Assembly: GCA_017518255.1 (NCBI GenBank)
Contig: JAFWVK010000107.1
Span: 1-54,236, forward strand
Direction: 5' to 3'
DNA from: Oscillospiraceae bacterium
GTDB taxonomy: Bacteria > Bacillota > Clostridia > Oscillospirales > Ruminococcaceae
Length of the DNA stretch: 54,236 bases
Positions 1-9,334 of this stretch are shown here, in pieces. The translations under genes and the position numbers were made by a program. Position 1 is the stretch's first letter, and every line of letters begins with the position of its first letter. The notes beneath the pieces were generated by a model. The model worked only from the letters and a program-made list of their open reading frames with translations, was not told the origin of the DNA and searched no databases.

Positions 1-71
1 GGACTCCGCGACCTTTTTGAAAAAAGGTCGATCAAAAACTTCAATGATAATCCTATCGAGGTTTCTCGACA
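1..71 (+). repeat. Family A dispersed repeat, copy A1 (left side cut by window edge)
   Basis: Right-hand part of the dispersed hairpin repeat also found near 16.5, 31.1, 40.1, 54.0 and 54.2 kb. The hairpin GACCTTTTTGAAAAAAGGTC is followed by ATCAAAAACTT and the tail CTATCGAGGTTTCTCGA. The same tail occurs in inverted copy A2, so A1 and A2 form a tail subtype different from A3/A5. Confidence 0.8.
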
Positions 72-77
72 GACTGA

Positions 78-110
78 CGCGCACCGGAGAAATCCGGTGC
101 GCGTTTTATT
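78..110 (+). terminator. Rho-independent terminator
   Basis: An 11-bp perfect stem (CGCGCACCGGA with TCCGGTGCGCG) closes a GAAA tetraloop and is followed by TTTTATT. It ends whatever is transcribed from left of the window and separates it from miaB. Confidence 0.85.
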
Positions 111-168
111 CTTTCCGCCCCCGAAAAGATGCCACACATTCCCGGTAAAATCTTTTTTCCTGTCCCCA

Positions 169-197
169 TTGCATTTTTCTGCCCGATGTGTTATAAT
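169..197 (+). promoter_or_regulatory. Sigma-A promoter of the miaB-mut cluster
   Basis: TTGCAT, a 17-bp spacer and a perfect TATAAT, placed about 45 bp before the miaB start and just after the terminator at 78-110. Confidence 0.8.
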
Positions 198-243
198 ACA
201 GAGTGAGTAACTGTAAATAAATGTCAGGGAAAGGATTTATCAC

Positions 244-1626
244 ATGGCGGAAAACAGCATGCAGACCCGCGAGGGAATCCGTGCCGTTCTGGAAACATTC
301 CGGCATACGCCGAAAGCACATGTCCAGAGCTTCGGCTGTCAGCTCAATTTCTGCGACGGCGAAAAATACAAGGGAATCCTGCAGGATCTCGGCTATGAGC
401 TGACCGAAACACCGGAGGAAGCGGATGTCATTCTCTACAATGCCTGCGCCGTTCGGGCACATGCGGAATCGCGCGTCATCGGCAGACTCGGCGCCCTAAA
501 ACCGATTTACGACAAAAACCCGCGGCTGATTGTCGGGCTTTGCGGCTGCATGGCGGAGGAACAGGAAGTCCGCGCACTGCTCAAAAAGTCCTATCCCTTT
601 GTGAAGCTGATTCTCGGCGCGGGGGCAATGGAGCGCCTGCCGGAAAGTCTCCTTGCAGTATACCGCGGCGAAAAGCACCGCGAATCACTGGAATTTGCCG
701 GACTGCCGGATGAAACGCTGCCGACCGTCCGGACAAGCAGCTTTCAGGCAAGCGTGCCGGTGATGTACGGCTGCAATAATTTCTGCACCTACTGCATTGT
801 CCCGTATGTCCGCGGAAGAGAGCGCAGCAGAACCCCCGAAGCAGTCGAGCAGGAGGTTCGCGGTCTGATTGAACAGGGTTACAGGGAAATCCTGCTGCTG
901 GGTCAGAATGTCAATTCCTACGGCAGAGGCTTGCAGACGGAAATCGGTTTTCCGGAGCTGCTGCGCCGTCTTGATGCAATCCCCGGCGACTATTTCATCC
1001 GGTTCATGAGCTCGCACCCGAAGGATGCCACACCGGAGCTGATTGACACGATGCTGCATTCGCAGCACATTGAGCATCACCTGCATTTGCCGGTGCAGTG
1101 CGGCAGCAACCGCGTGCTGAAAGAAATGAACCGGAACTATACATCCGAAAAATACCTGGAATTGATTGACTATACCCGCGGCATCGCGCCGGATTTCGGC
1201 TTTTCAAGCGATATCATCGTCGGATTCCCGACGGAGACCGAAGCCGATTTTCAGGATACGATGCGGATGATTGAATACGTCCGGTACGACAATCTCTATA
1301 CATTCATCTACAGCCCGCGCAGCGGAACAAAAGCCGCGGAAATGCCGTTTGTGTCCTCGCAGGAGGAAATCTCGGACAGAATGCGCAGGCTGCTGGCAAG
1401 GCAGCGGGAGATTTCCGAAGCCTTTAACCGCCGCTTTATCGGGAAGACCGTCCGTTTCTTAGCGGAAAAATTCGACCCGGATACAAAGCTGCTGCTCGGC
1501 AAGACCCGCGAGGGCCTGGTGCTGGAGGCTCCCGGCTCGGAACAGGATGTCGGAAAACTATTGCATGTTACGGTGACAGATGCCAAAAACTGGGCGCTGA
1601 CCGGCGAACAGCAGCCTCTTATATAA
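244..1626 (+). CDS. miaB: tRNA-2-methylthio-N6-dimethylallyladenosine synthase MiaB
   Basis: Radical-SAM methylthiotransferase that converts i6A37 to ms2i6A37 in tRNAs reading UNN codons; cytoplasmic. Visible in order are the N-terminal UPF0004 domain with its three cluster cysteines (C32 in FGCQLN, C68 in NACAVR, C102 in GLCGC), the radical SAM CxxxCxxC motif (C177, C181, C184) followed by IVPYVRGRERSR, and a C-terminal TRAM region. At 460 aa it has the normal family length. The ATG is preceded by GGAAAGG at a good distance. Its substrate is made by MiaA, encoded about 7 kb downstream in the same direction. It is the first gene after a clear promoter and reads into ylbF and mutS after a 105-bp gap. 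Confidence 0.95.
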   Translation: MAENSMQTREGIRAVLETFRHTPKAHVQSFGCQLNFCDGEKYKGILQDLGYELTETPEEADVILYNACAVRAHAESRVIGRLGALKPIYDKNPRLIVGLCGCMAEEQEVRALLKKSYPFVKLILGAGAMERLPESLLAVYRGEKHRESLEFAGLPDETLPTVRTSSFQASVPVMYGCNNFCTYCIVPYVRGRERSRTPEAVEQEVRGLIEQGYREILLLGQNVNSYGRGLQTEIGFPELLRRLDAIPGDYFIRFMSSHPKDATPELIDTMLHSQHIEHHLHLPVQCGSNRVLKEMNRNYTSEKYLELIDYTRGIAPDFGFSSDIIVGFPTETEADFQDTMRMIEYVRYDNLYTFIYSPRSGTKAAEMPFVSSQEEISDRMRRLLARQREISEAFNRRFIGKTVRFLAEKFDPDTKLLLGKTREGLVLEAPGSEQDVGKLLHVTVTDAKNWALTGEQQPLI

Positions 1627-1731
1627 CCGATTCCCGCGCCCGGGCAGTCTGTAAAAACACAGTCAACGATTTCAAACGGGGGCAGTTCCCCGGTATTCAC
1701 AGGCAACAATCCGAAAGGAGTTTAATAATAT

Positions 1732-2148
1732 ATGGCAGATCTATTGGAAATGGCAAAGCAGCTCGGAAAGGAACTGCAAAAGGACGAGCGGTACCTGAAA
1801 TTCCGCAGGGCATCCGAGCAGAACGATGCCGATGAAGAACTGCAAAACCTGATTGCACAGTTCAATCAGAAGCGTCTCGACCTTAGCAATGAGGAGGATG
1901 CGGCAGAGCATGACGAAGAGCGCGTGAAAGCACTCGGAGAAGAGGTCCGCGCAATTTATTCGGATATCATGCGGAATCCGAATATGACCGCTTATCAGGG
2001 CGCCCGCGCCGAATTCGAGCAGCTGCTCGACGGCATCAACCGCGTCATCGCAATCAGCGCGGCGGGACAGGACCCGGACAAATTCGACCCCTCTGCTTTC
2101 TCCGGAAGCTGTTCCGGCAACTGCTCCGGCTGCTCCGGCTGCTGCTGA
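1732..2148 (+). CDS. YlbF/YmcA family protein with cysteine-rich tail
   Basis: Small helical protein of the YlbF/YmcA (DUF964) family. The family's Bacillus members form a complex with YaaT that carries Fe-S clusters and assists RNase Y-dependent RNA processing. Residues 1-120 are a two-helix coiled-coil-like domain (LGKELQKDERYLKFRRA, then FNQKRLDL). The last 15 residues are unusual: SGSCSGNCSGCSGCC, five cysteines in a Ser/Gly context that could bind metal or a cluster. AAAGGAG precedes the ATG. The stop codon lies one base before the mutS ATG, so the two genes are translationally coupled. Family assignment is fairly sure; the role of the tail is inference. Confidence 0.85.
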   Translation: MADLLEMAKQLGKELQKDERYLKFRRASEQNDADEELQNLIAQFNQKRLDLSNEEDAAEHDEERVKALGEEVRAIYSDIMRNPNMTAYQGARAEFEQLLDGINRVIAISAAGQDPDKFDPSAFSGSCSGNCSGCSGCC

Positions 2149-2149
2149 T

Positions 2150-4777
2150 ATGGGAATCGAAATTGACCGTTCCAAGCTCTCCCCGATGATGCAGCAGTAC
2201 CTTGCGGTCAAAGATGCATCGGGGGATGCGATTGTATTTTTCCGCCTCGGCGACTTCTACGAGATGTTTTTTGACGATGCCATTCTGGTCTCCAAGCTGC
2301 TGGAGCTGACGCTGACCGGAAGAGACTGCGGTCTGCCGACCCGCGCACCGATGTGCGGTGTGCCGTATCATTCGGCGGAGCAGTATCTCAAACGGCTGGT
2401 CAATTTAGGCTTCCGTGTCGCAATCTGTGAGCAGATGGAGGATCCGGCTCTCGCAAAGGGACTGGTAGAGCGCGGCATCATCCGCGTTGTCACGCCCGGC
2501 ACACTGATCGAATCCAGTATGCTCGACGAATCCAACTGCAACTATCTCGCAGCCGTGTGGAACGGAGAGGAATGCACTGCATTCTGCGCGGCGGATATTT
2601 CGACCGGCGCGGTAAATCTGCACAAAACAGAGGGCAAGGCCCGCACAGATGAGCTGATCTCCCTGCTGGACAGATATCACCCCTCCGAGCTGCTGATTAC
2701 AAAGGAATTCCTCGACTGCAAGCCGGTCGCGGACTTCCTGAAAACCCGCACGAACTGCATGGTAACCCTGCGGGACGATGACTGTTTCTCGCCGCAGAAG
2801 CAGCGGGAGACCGTTCTGAAACAATGCTCCGCGGATTCCTTCAAAGCACTGGGCATTTCCGAGCAGGGCGCGGATGCAAACGTCATCTGCGGACTGTTCC
2901 AGTACATCGCCGAGACACAGAGAGCGCTCGTCGGACGCTTTACCGAGATCACGGTTCACGGGAAAGACGGCGTCATGGGGCTGGATTCCAATGCCAGAAG
3001 AAATCTTGAACTGACGGAAACCCTGCGTTCCCATGAGAAAAAAGGCTCGCTGCTCGGCGTGCTCGATCAGACCGAAACCTCGATGGGCAGACGGATGCTC
3101 CGCACATGGATGGAACAGCCGCTGACACAGCCCGTCCGGATTATGGACAGGCTGAATGCCGTCGAGCTGCTGATGAAGAACAGCGTTGCCATGTCTGAGC
3201 TGCGTTCGCTGCTGGACAAGGTTTTCGACCTCGAACGCCTGATGTCCCGTGTCATGTTCAAAAAAGCAACGCCGCGCGACCTGAAATCGCTTTCGCAGAC
3301 GGCTTTGCAGCTTCCCGCAATCAAGGAACAGCTGAAAGCCTTCACACAGTCCAAGCTGCTGACAAAGCTCGAATCCGAAATTTCACCGCTCAGCGAAATC
3401 TCCGATCTCATTGAACGTGCGCTGGTCGAGGAGCCGCCGGTTCAGGTCAAGGACGGCGGCGTGATCCGTGACGGCTTCCATGCGGAGCTGGATACACTCC
3501 GGCACGCCATGAACCACGGCACAGACCTGATTGCGGAGATTGAGAACCGGGAGCGGGAACGCACCGGCATCAAAAACCTCAAAACCGGCTACAACCGCGT
3601 GTTTGGCTATTATCTCGAAGTGTCGCGCTCCTATTACGAGCAGGTGCCGCCGGAGTGGATCCGCAAGCAGACCCTGACAAACTGCGAGCGGTACATCACA
3701 CAGGAACTGCGCGATGCCGAAAATACAATTATCGGCGCAAAGGACAAGGCGCTGGCGCTGGAAAATGAAATTTTCACGGAACTGCGCGATTTCGTCGCAC
3801 AGCAGCTCCGCACGGTTCAGGAAACAGCCGCCGCGGTCGCACAGACCGATGTCCTCTGCTCCTTTGCACTGACTGCACTCGAAAACGAATACTGCAAACC
3901 GGAAATCTCCGTGGACGGCAAAATCGAGATTCACGGCGGCAGACATCCGGTTGTCGAGCAGATGCTGACGGACTCGGTCTTTGTCCCGAACGACGTCCTG
4001 CTCGATCAGAAGGCGAACCGGCTGGCAATTATCACCGGACCGAATATGAGCGGAAAATCCACGTATATGCGGCAGACGGCGCTGATCGTGCTCATGGCGC
4101 AGATGGGCTGCTTTGTGCCGGCTTCCTACGCGAAAATATCCGTCGTCGATCAGGTCTTCACCAGAGTCGGCGCATCCGATGACCTGACGGCGGGCGAATC
4201 GACATTCATGGTCGAAATGCATGAGGTTTCAACGATTCTGAAGCGTGCAACCGCAAACAGCCTCGTCATTCTTGACGAGGTCGGGCGCGGCACCTCAACC
4301 TTCGACGGCATCAGCATCGCCAGAGCCGTTGCGGAATTCATCTCCGGAAAAAAGATCGGCTGCAAAACCATGTTTGCAACACACTACCACGAGCTGACCA
4401 TGCTGGAGGGACAGTGCGAGGGCGTGCGGAATCTGAGCGTCGCCGTCAAAAAGCACGGCGATACCATCCGGTTCCTGCGCAAAATCGTGGAAGGCGCCGC
4501 CGACGACAGCTACGGCATTGAAGTTGCCAAGCTGGCTGGGCTCCCCGCACAGGTCACAAACCGCGCCAGAGCTCTGCTGACCGAGCTGGAGGCACAGTCA
4601 AAGGCGGAAAAGGAGTCCTATGCCGCAAAAATCGCTGCGGAAGCACAGGGGCAGATGAGCTTTTCTGCGGATGCAGATGCACAGATTATTGCGCAGCTTG
4701 CGAAAACGCATGTCAATGAGCTTTCGGATGCGGAATGCCGGGAGCTGCTGCTCGATCTGACTGCCATGCTGCACTGA
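2150..4777 (+). CDS. mutS: DNA mismatch repair protein MutS
   Basis: Recognises mismatches and small loops and starts repair with MutL. The 875-aa sequence shows the mismatch-contact motif F36-Y-E38 near the N-terminus (GDFYEMF), connector and lever regions, the clamp, and the C-terminal ABC-type ATPase with Walker A GPNMSGKS at about 630-637, Walker B VILDEVGRGTSTFDG and the THYHEL switch. The length is normal for MutS1. It begins one base after the ylbF stop. mutL follows after one small membrane-protein gene, a common Clostridia arrangement for co-transcribed repair genes. Confidence 0.97.
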   Translation: MGIEIDRSKLSPMMQQYLAVKDASGDAIVFFRLGDFYEMFFDDAILVSKLLELTLTGRDCGLPTRAPMCGVPYHSAEQYLKRLVNLGFRVAICEQMEDPALAKGLVERGIIRVVTPGTLIESSMLDESNCNYLAAVWNGEECTAFCAADISTGAVNLHKTEGKARTDELISLLDRYHPSELLITKEFLDCKPVADFLKTRTNCMVTLRDDDCFSPQKQRETVLKQCSADSFKALGISEQGADANVICGLFQYIAETQRALVGRFTEITVHGKDGVMGLDSNARRNLELTETLRSHEKKGSLLGVLDQTETSMGRRMLRTWMEQPLTQPVRIMDRLNAVELLMKNSVAMSELRSLLDKVFDLERLMSRVMFKKATPRDLKSLSQTALQLPAIKEQLKAFTQSKLLTKLESEISPLSEISDLIERALVEEPPVQVKDGGVIRDGFHAELDTLRHAMNHGTDLIAEIENRERERTGIKNLKTGYNRVFGYYLEVSRSYYEQVPPEWIRKQTLTNCERYITQELRDAENTIIGAKDKALALENEIFTELRDFVAQQLRTVQETAAAVAQTDVLCSFALTALENEYCKPEISVDGKIEIHGGRHPVVEQMLTDSVFVPNDVLLDQKANRLAIITGPNMSGKSTYMRQTALIVLMAQMGCFVPASYAKISVVDQVFTRVGASDDLTAGESTFMVEMHEVSTILKRATANSLVILDEVGRGTSTFDGISIARAVAEFISGKKIGCKTMFATHYHELTMLEGQCEGVRNLSVAVKKHGDTIRFLRKIVEGAADDSYGIEVAKLAGLPAQVTNRARALLTELEAQSKAEKESYAAKIAAEAQGQMSFSADADAQIIAQLAKTHVNELSDAECRELLLDLTAMLH

Positions 4778-4846
4778 TGCTGCATAAAACGGTATAAATG
4801 CGAGCAATCGCATCGGAAATAATTTTATATCAGACGGAGGTTATAT

Positions 4847-5182
4847 ATGTTGAGAGTCTTTCTTGCACTGTTGTGCAACCTGCTGCTGAACGGACTGGTA
4901 TTCGGCGGCGCTGCGGCATATTTCCGCAGCAACCGGCTGGAAGAGGAAACACGATCCCGCAGCCGCGCCTTCAACGAACAGAACTGGAAGGTCAATGTCA
5001 TCTGCTTTCTGGCAATTGACTGCATCTGCGTCATGATTGCGGCAGCCCTGACAAAGCATGTTCTGCCGATGATATTCCTGATTCCGCTTCTGTGGTTCCT
5101 GTGCGGATTTTTGCAGCTCCGCGTTCTGGAACCGATTATCCGTTCCAAGCTCAAAGCAAACTTTTACCGGAACAAGCAGTAA
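4847..5182 (+). CDS. Small membrane protein, function unknown
   Basis: 111-aa protein wedged between mutS and mutL. It has three hydrophobic segments: about residues 3-22 (FLALLCNLLLNGLVFGGAAA), about 46-64 (VICFLAIDCICVMIAAAL) and about 68-90 (VLPMIFLIPLLWFLCGFL), with an Arg-rich loop between the first two and a basic C-terminus (RSKLKANFYRNKQ). The ATG follows a GGAGG site. No family was recognised. Co-orientation and short spacing suggest co-transcription with mutS and mutL but do not show a repair role. Confidence 0.7.
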   Translation: MLRVFLALLCNLLLNGLVFGGAAAYFRSNRLEEETRSRSRAFNEQNWKVNVICFLAIDCICVMIAAALTKHVLPMIFLIPLLWFLCGFLQLRVLEPIIRSKLKANFYRNKQ

Positions 5183-5253
5183 CAAAAGGGCACATTGCGG
5201 GCAGTTTGTCACAGGCAGGCTGCCCGCAAATCCCCGTGAAAGGAGAAACCCCT

Positions 5254-7278
5254 GTGCCGGAAATCCATGTATTACCGAAAAATATCGCCGAACTGATTGC
5301 TGCCGGCGAAGTCATTGAGCGCCCTGCCTCCGTGCTGAAAGAGCTGACCGAGAATGCCGTCGATGCAGGTGCAAAGCGCATTACGGCAGAGCTCAAGCGC
5401 GGAGGCGTTCTCTATCTGCGCGTGACGGATGACGGCTGCGGCATCGCACCCGACCAGATCCGGACGGCTTTTCTGCGCCATGCAACCAGCAAAATCAGCA
5501 CTGCCGAAGATCTCAACTCGATTTTCACGCTCGGATTCCGCGGCGAAGCGCTGGCATCTGTCTGCGCTGTCTCGCGGACAGAGGTTCTGACCCGGCAGCA
5601 CGGCGCGGAGCTCGGCATTCATTATATGCTGGAGGGCGGCGAGGAAACCGCGTATGAACAGAGCGGATGCCCCGAAGGTACAACTGTCATCGTGCGCGAC
5701 CTGTTCTACAATGTTCCCGTCCGCGCAGGCTTTCTCAAAAAGGATACCGCAGAGGGCAATGCAGCCGCAGCAATTTTCCAGAAAATTGCGCTTTCGCATC
5801 CCGAAATCTCCTTCCGGCTGATCCGGGAAAACAAAACGGAATTCGTCACGCCCGGCGACGGAAAGCTGTATTCCGCAATTTATGCGATCTTCGGAAAGGA
5901 TTTTGCGCGCGATCTGCTGCCTTTGCAGTATGCGGAATCCGAAAGCGGCGGCATTTCCGTTGAAGGCTATATCATGAAACCGCTCTATGCCCGTCCGAAC
6001 CGTTCGCATCAGCTCTTTTTCGTCAACGGGCGCTCCGTGCGCTCCTTTACGCTGACGAATGCGCTGGAGGAGGCATTCAAAACGCTGATTATGACGGGAA
6101 AATATCCCGCCTGTGTTTTGCAGATTCAGGTTTCGCCGCGCACAGTCGATGTCAATATGCACCCGACCAAGGCGGAAGTGCGCTTTTCCGATGAACGGCG
6201 CGTTTATCATGCGGTCTATCTTGCCGTGCTGAGCGCGCTGGAGCAGAATCATCTCATTTATGATTTCCGTCTGCCGCAAACTCCGGCAGCAGCTTTGCAG
6301 AATCAGCCGGAGTCCGTGCAGAATTTCCCGCAGCAGCGGACGGTCTCCGCACAGGTTTTTGTACCGCAGAAGCCGAAAACAGACTGGTTTGCACCGCTGC
6401 CGGAACCGGGCAGCAATACGCCGGAGCCGCTCTTTCAGAAGCCTGCGAAACCTCCCGCACCGGCTTCTTCGCCGGAACCGCGGCAGGAGTTTCCTGCACC
6501 GGCGCCGGTTTCCGCACCGCTGCCGCAGCCGCCGCAGCAGCCGGATATTCCACGCCATTCTGCCGCGGAGGAGCCGTTCCGGGATTTTCCTGCACTCCGC
6601 GCGCAGCCGCCCGCTGCTTCCGCTGTGCCGATGCAGCAGCCCCCGTCCGTACAGGAGCTTCCCGATGAGCCCGCCGCCCGCAATGCTGCGATTTCTGCGG
6701 TTCAGCGCGAGAAAATAGAAGTCATCGGGGAGCTGTTCTCGCTCTATGTTCTCGCACAGGCAGGGGAACAGTTTGTCATCATTGACAAGCACGCGGCGCA
6801 TGAACGCATTCTCTTTGAGCGCTTCCGCACAAGGGAATGCCGCGACCGGCAGACGCTTCTGACACCGGTGCGCGTGCTGCTGACCGCAGACGAGGTTTCC
6901 GCATTGCAGGAGCAGTCGGAAACACTTGAAAAATGCGGATTTACATTTGATTTCAGTGAAGATCCCGTCGTACAGATGACCGGCGTTCCGCTCTCCTGCG
7001 CGGAGCTGGATCTCGATCAGATTGCGTCCGATCTTGCGGCGGGATGCGCAAAAAGCCACACACAGCCCGATCTGCACCTGCTGGACGATCTGTTTCACGA
7101 TCTCGCCTGCAAGGCGGCAATCAAGGCAGGAACCCATAACACAAAGGAAGAATTGCAGTCGCTTGCCGTTCAGGTCTGGACGGACGAACGGATCCGGCAC
7201 TGCCCGCACGGAAGACCGGTGATGTTCCTGCTTTCCAGATATCAGCTCGAAAAACAGTTCAAGCGCATTCAGGATTGA
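5254..7278 (+). CDS. mutL: DNA mismatch repair protein MutL (endonuclease type)
   Basis: GHKL ATPase that links MutS recognition to strand incision. The N-terminal ATPase motifs are VLKELTENAVDAGA, DDGCGI, FRGEAL and GTTVIVRDLFYNVPVR. A long Pro/Gln/Ala-rich linker spans roughly residues 345-490. The C-terminal dimerisation domain carries the endonuclease motifs DKHAAHERI, ACKAAIKA and CPHGRP found in MutL of organisms lacking MutH. The start is the GTG at 5254, seven bases after AGGAG. An ATG in the same frame at 5092 exists, but translation from it would add 54 residues that overlap the previous gene and match nothing in the family. The first protein residues (PEIHVLPKNIAELIAAGEV) are the usual MutL beginning. 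Length is 674 aa. Confidence 0.95.
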   Translation: MPEIHVLPKNIAELIAAGEVIERPASVLKELTENAVDAGAKRITAELKRGGVLYLRVTDDGCGIAPDQIRTAFLRHATSKISTAEDLNSIFTLGFRGEALASVCAVSRTEVLTRQHGAELGIHYMLEGGEETAYEQSGCPEGTTVIVRDLFYNVPVRAGFLKKDTAEGNAAAAIFQKIALSHPEISFRLIRENKTEFVTPGDGKLYSAIYAIFGKDFARDLLPLQYAESESGGISVEGYIMKPLYARPNRSHQLFFVNGRSVRSFTLTNALEEAFKTLIMTGKYPACVLQIQVSPRTVDVNMHPTKAEVRFSDERRVYHAVYLAVLSALEQNHLIYDFRLPQTPAAALQNQPESVQNFPQQRTVSAQVFVPQKPKTDWFAPLPEPGSNTPEPLFQKPAKPPAPASSPEPRQEFPAPAPVSAPLPQPPQQPDIPRHSAAEEPFRDFPALRAQPPAASAVPMQQPPSVQELPDEPAARNAAISAVQREKIEVIGELFSLYVLAQAGEQFVIIDKHAAHERILFERFRTRECRDRQTLLTPVRVLLTADEVSALQEQSETLEKCGFTFDFSEDPVVQMTGVPLSCAELDLDQIASDLAAGCAKSHTQPDLHLLDDLFHDLACKAAIKAGTHNTKEELQSLAVQVWTDERIRHCPHGRPVMFLLSRYQLEKQFKRIQD

Positions 7279-7289
7279 GGAGGGATTCT

Positions 7290-7883
7290 GTGACAGAACG
7301 CGAAAAAGCAGCAGCCGGTTATCTCTACGATGCAAACTATGACAAAGAGCTCGCGGAGCTGCGTGCTGCATGTGCGCAGCTCTGCCGGAAATACAATGAC
7401 CTGAACCCCGCCGACACCGAAGGAATGCAGCGCATTCTTTTGCAGTTATTCGGAAAATGCGGCGAAGACTGCATCATCATGCAGCCCTTCCGCTGCGATT
7501 ACGGCTTTCATATCTCCGTCGGCAGCGGCTTCTTTGCAAACTACAACTGCATCATGCTCGATGCTGCGGATATCACCTTCGGCGATCATGTATTCATCGC
7601 GCCGAACTGCGTATTTGCAGCTGCCGGTCATGCGATCGACGCGGAACAGCGCAGCCGCGGGCTTGAAATCGCCCTGCCGATCACGGTCGGCAGCAATGTC
7701 TGGATCGGTGCAAACGTGACCGTTCTGCCGGGTGTAACAATCGGGGACGGAACTGTCATCGGCGCCGGCAGCGTCGTCACGCGGGATATCCCTGCCGGTG
7801 TCATTGCGGCCGGCAATCCCTGCCGTGTCCTGCGGGAAATTACAGAGGAAGATAAACGGAAATATCCGGTATATGAGGAATGA
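7290..7883 (+). CDS. Maltose/galactoside O-acetyltransferase-like enzyme
   Basis: Left-handed beta-helix acyltransferase of the LacA/Maa group, expected to transfer acetyl from acetyl-CoA to a sugar hydroxyl. It shows an N-terminal Mac segment (AAAGYLYDANYDKEL), hexapeptide repeats (ISVGSGFF, ITFGDHVFI, ITVGSNVWIGANVTV, VTIGDGTVIGAGSVV) and the likely catalytic histidine H114 in AAGHAID. It ends in the usual GNPCRVLR signature. The GTG start at 7290 is chosen because GAGGAGGG lies 5-6 bases before it; the in-frame TTG at 7275 would put the Shine-Dalgarno inside the gene. It follows mutL by 11 bp and precedes a GNAT gene. The substrate is unknown. Confidence 0.85.
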   Translation: MTEREKAAAGYLYDANYDKELAELRAACAQLCRKYNDLNPADTEGMQRILLQLFGKCGEDCIIMQPFRCDYGFHISVGSGFFANYNCIMLDAADITFGDHVFIAPNCVFAAAGHAIDAEQRSRGLEIALPITVGSNVWIGANVTVLPGVTIGDGTVIGAGSVVTRDIPAGVIAAGNPCRVLREITEEDKRKYPVYEE

Positions 7884-7886
7884 TAG

Positions 7887-8378
7887 ATGAAAGTCAGAGC
7901 ATACACAGATGCGGATTTGCCGCAGATGCTGCAAATCTGGAATGAAATCACGGAGGCGGGCAACGCCTTTCCGCAGGAAGAGCCCCTGACGCCGGAGGAA
8001 GGCGCCGCTTTTTTTGCATCACAGTCCTATACGGCTGTTGCCGAAGAAAACGGAACGGTGTTCGGGCTTTATATCCTGCATCCGAACAATGTCGGACGCT
8101 GCGGACATATCTGCAACGCAAGCTATGCCGTCAGGGCGGAAAGCCGCGGCAGAAAAATCGGGGAACTGCTCGTCTTGGACTGCACGGAGCAGGGCGCGAA
8201 GCTCGGCTTCCGCATTTTACAGTTCAATGCCGTTGTTGAGGAGAATCTTGCGGCGCGGCGCCTGTATGAGCGGCTGGGATTTACACAGCTCGGCACAATC
8301 CCCGGCGGGTTCCGCAAAAAGGACGGCAGCTATGTCAATATCTGCCCCTATTACAAAACGCTCGGTGCAGATACATGA
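7887..8378 (+). CDS. GNAT family N-acetyltransferase
   Basis: 163-aa acetyltransferase of the Gcn5 fold. Visible are the N-terminal strand VRAYTDADLPQMLQIWNEI, the central sheet FGLYILHPNN, the acetyl-CoA loop YAVRAESRGRKIGELLV (RGxGxG-like, here SRGRKIG), and the C-terminal ARRLYERLGF motif typical of PhnO/RimI-like members. The target could be a small molecule or a protein N-terminus; nothing in the context decides. It starts 3 bp after the preceding acyltransferase and its stop overlaps the miaA start (ATGA), so it is translationally coupled to miaA. Confidence 0.85.
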   Translation: MKVRAYTDADLPQMLQIWNEITEAGNAFPQEEPLTPEEGAAFFASQSYTAVAEENGTVFGLYILHPNNVGRCGHICNASYAVRAESRGRKIGELLVLDCTEQGAKLGFRILQFNAVVEENLAARRLYERLGFTQLGTIPGGFRKKDGSYVNICPYYKTLGADT

Positions 8379-9328
8379 ACAGCACAGAAAAACCGCCCGT
8401 CATCGCGGTCGTCGGCGCAACTGCCTCCGGCAAGACCGCGCTCGGTGTTGAAATTGCGCTGGAATACGGCGGCGAAGTGATTTCCGCCGATTCCATGCAG
8501 CTCTATGAGGGGCTGGACATCGCTACCGCAAAACCGACCGCAGAGGAAATGCGCGGCGTTCCGCATCACCTCATCAGCGTCCTGCCGCCGGAACATGCCT
8601 GCTCAGTTGCAGAATATACGGATATGGCGCGAAGAAAAATTGCGGAGGTTCAGGAGAGAGGCAGGCTGCCCGTCCTTGTCGGCGGGACAGGTCTTTATAT
8701 AGATTCCCTGCTGGACAATATTCAGTTTCCGGAGATTCCCGCAAATCCGGAACTGCGGGAAGCACTGAACCGCGAAGCGGAACGGCTCGGCAATGCCGCC
8801 ATGCGGCAGAAGCTGATGAAGATTGACCCGGAATCGGCAGAAAAACTGCACGAAAATAATCTGCGGCGAATCCTTCGCGCAATCGAAGTCTATGAGCTGA
8901 CCGGCATCCCGCTCTCCGAACACGCAAGACGCAGCCGGGAAATTCCGCCGCCGTGGAATGCCGTGCGCATCGGCATCGGCTTTGCCGACCGCGAAAAGCA
9001 GTATGCAGGAATCCGTGCGCGCGTGGATGAGATGATGCGGCGGGGACTGACCGGGGAAGTGAAGGCGGAATACCTGAGCGGGCGGCGCCGCGCTACCGCT
9101 GCTGCCGCTATCGGCTACAAGGAACTGCTGCCGTGGCTGACCGGCTTTGAAACGCTGGAGACCGCGCTCGAACGGGTCAAACGGGAAACCTGCCGTTATG
9201 CCAAGCGGCAAGGCACATGGTTCCGTCGGAATCCACAAACAGAGTGGGTATACCGCGATACTGTTTGTCAGGAATGTGGAATTTTTTTAATTGTGAAAAA
9301 AATTATCGCCAAACGGACCGGTTTGTGA
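8375..9328 (+). CDS. miaA: tRNA dimethylallyltransferase MiaA
   Basis: Transfers dimethylallyl to N6 of A37 in tRNAs reading UNN codons, giving i6A, the substrate of MiaB encoded at the left end of this cluster. The P-loop GATASGKT lies at residues 14-21. It is followed by the substrate motif DSMQLYEGLDIATAKPT, then VGGTGLYIDSLL, and the C-terminal RYAKRQGTWFRRNP typical of the family. The length, 317 aa, is normal. The start ATG overlaps the stop of the GNAT gene. hfq follows from its own promoter. Confidence 0.96.
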   Translation: MNSTEKPPVIAVVGATASGKTALGVEIALEYGGEVISADSMQLYEGLDIATAKPTAEEMRGVPHHLISVLPPEHACSVAEYTDMARRKIAEVQERGRLPVLVGGTGLYIDSLLDNIQFPEIPANPELREALNREAERLGNAAMRQKLMKIDPESAEKLHENNLRRILRAIEVYELTGIPLSEHARRSREIPPPWNAVRIGIGFADREKQYAGIRARVDEMMRRGLTGEVKAEYLSGRRRATAAAAIGYKELLPWLTGFETLETALERVKRETCRYAKRQGTWFRRNPQTEWVYRDTVCQECGIFLIVKKIIAKRTGL

Positions 9329-9334
9329 TATAAT
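9326..9334 (+). promoter_or_regulatory. Extended -10 promoter before hfq
   Basis: TGATATAAT gives a perfect -10 with the upstream TG of an extended element. No good -35 box lies at 17 bp (TCGCCA). The leader to hfq is about 90 nt. Confidence 0.6.

Noticed and set aside
106..462. Open frame on the - strand over the miaB promoter
   Set aside because: Covers a clear promoter and the miaB start on the other strand; no protein similarity seen.
5272..7371. Long open frame opposite mutL
   Set aside because: Antisense shadow of mutL caused by high GC and codon bias; no ribosome site or recognisable protein.
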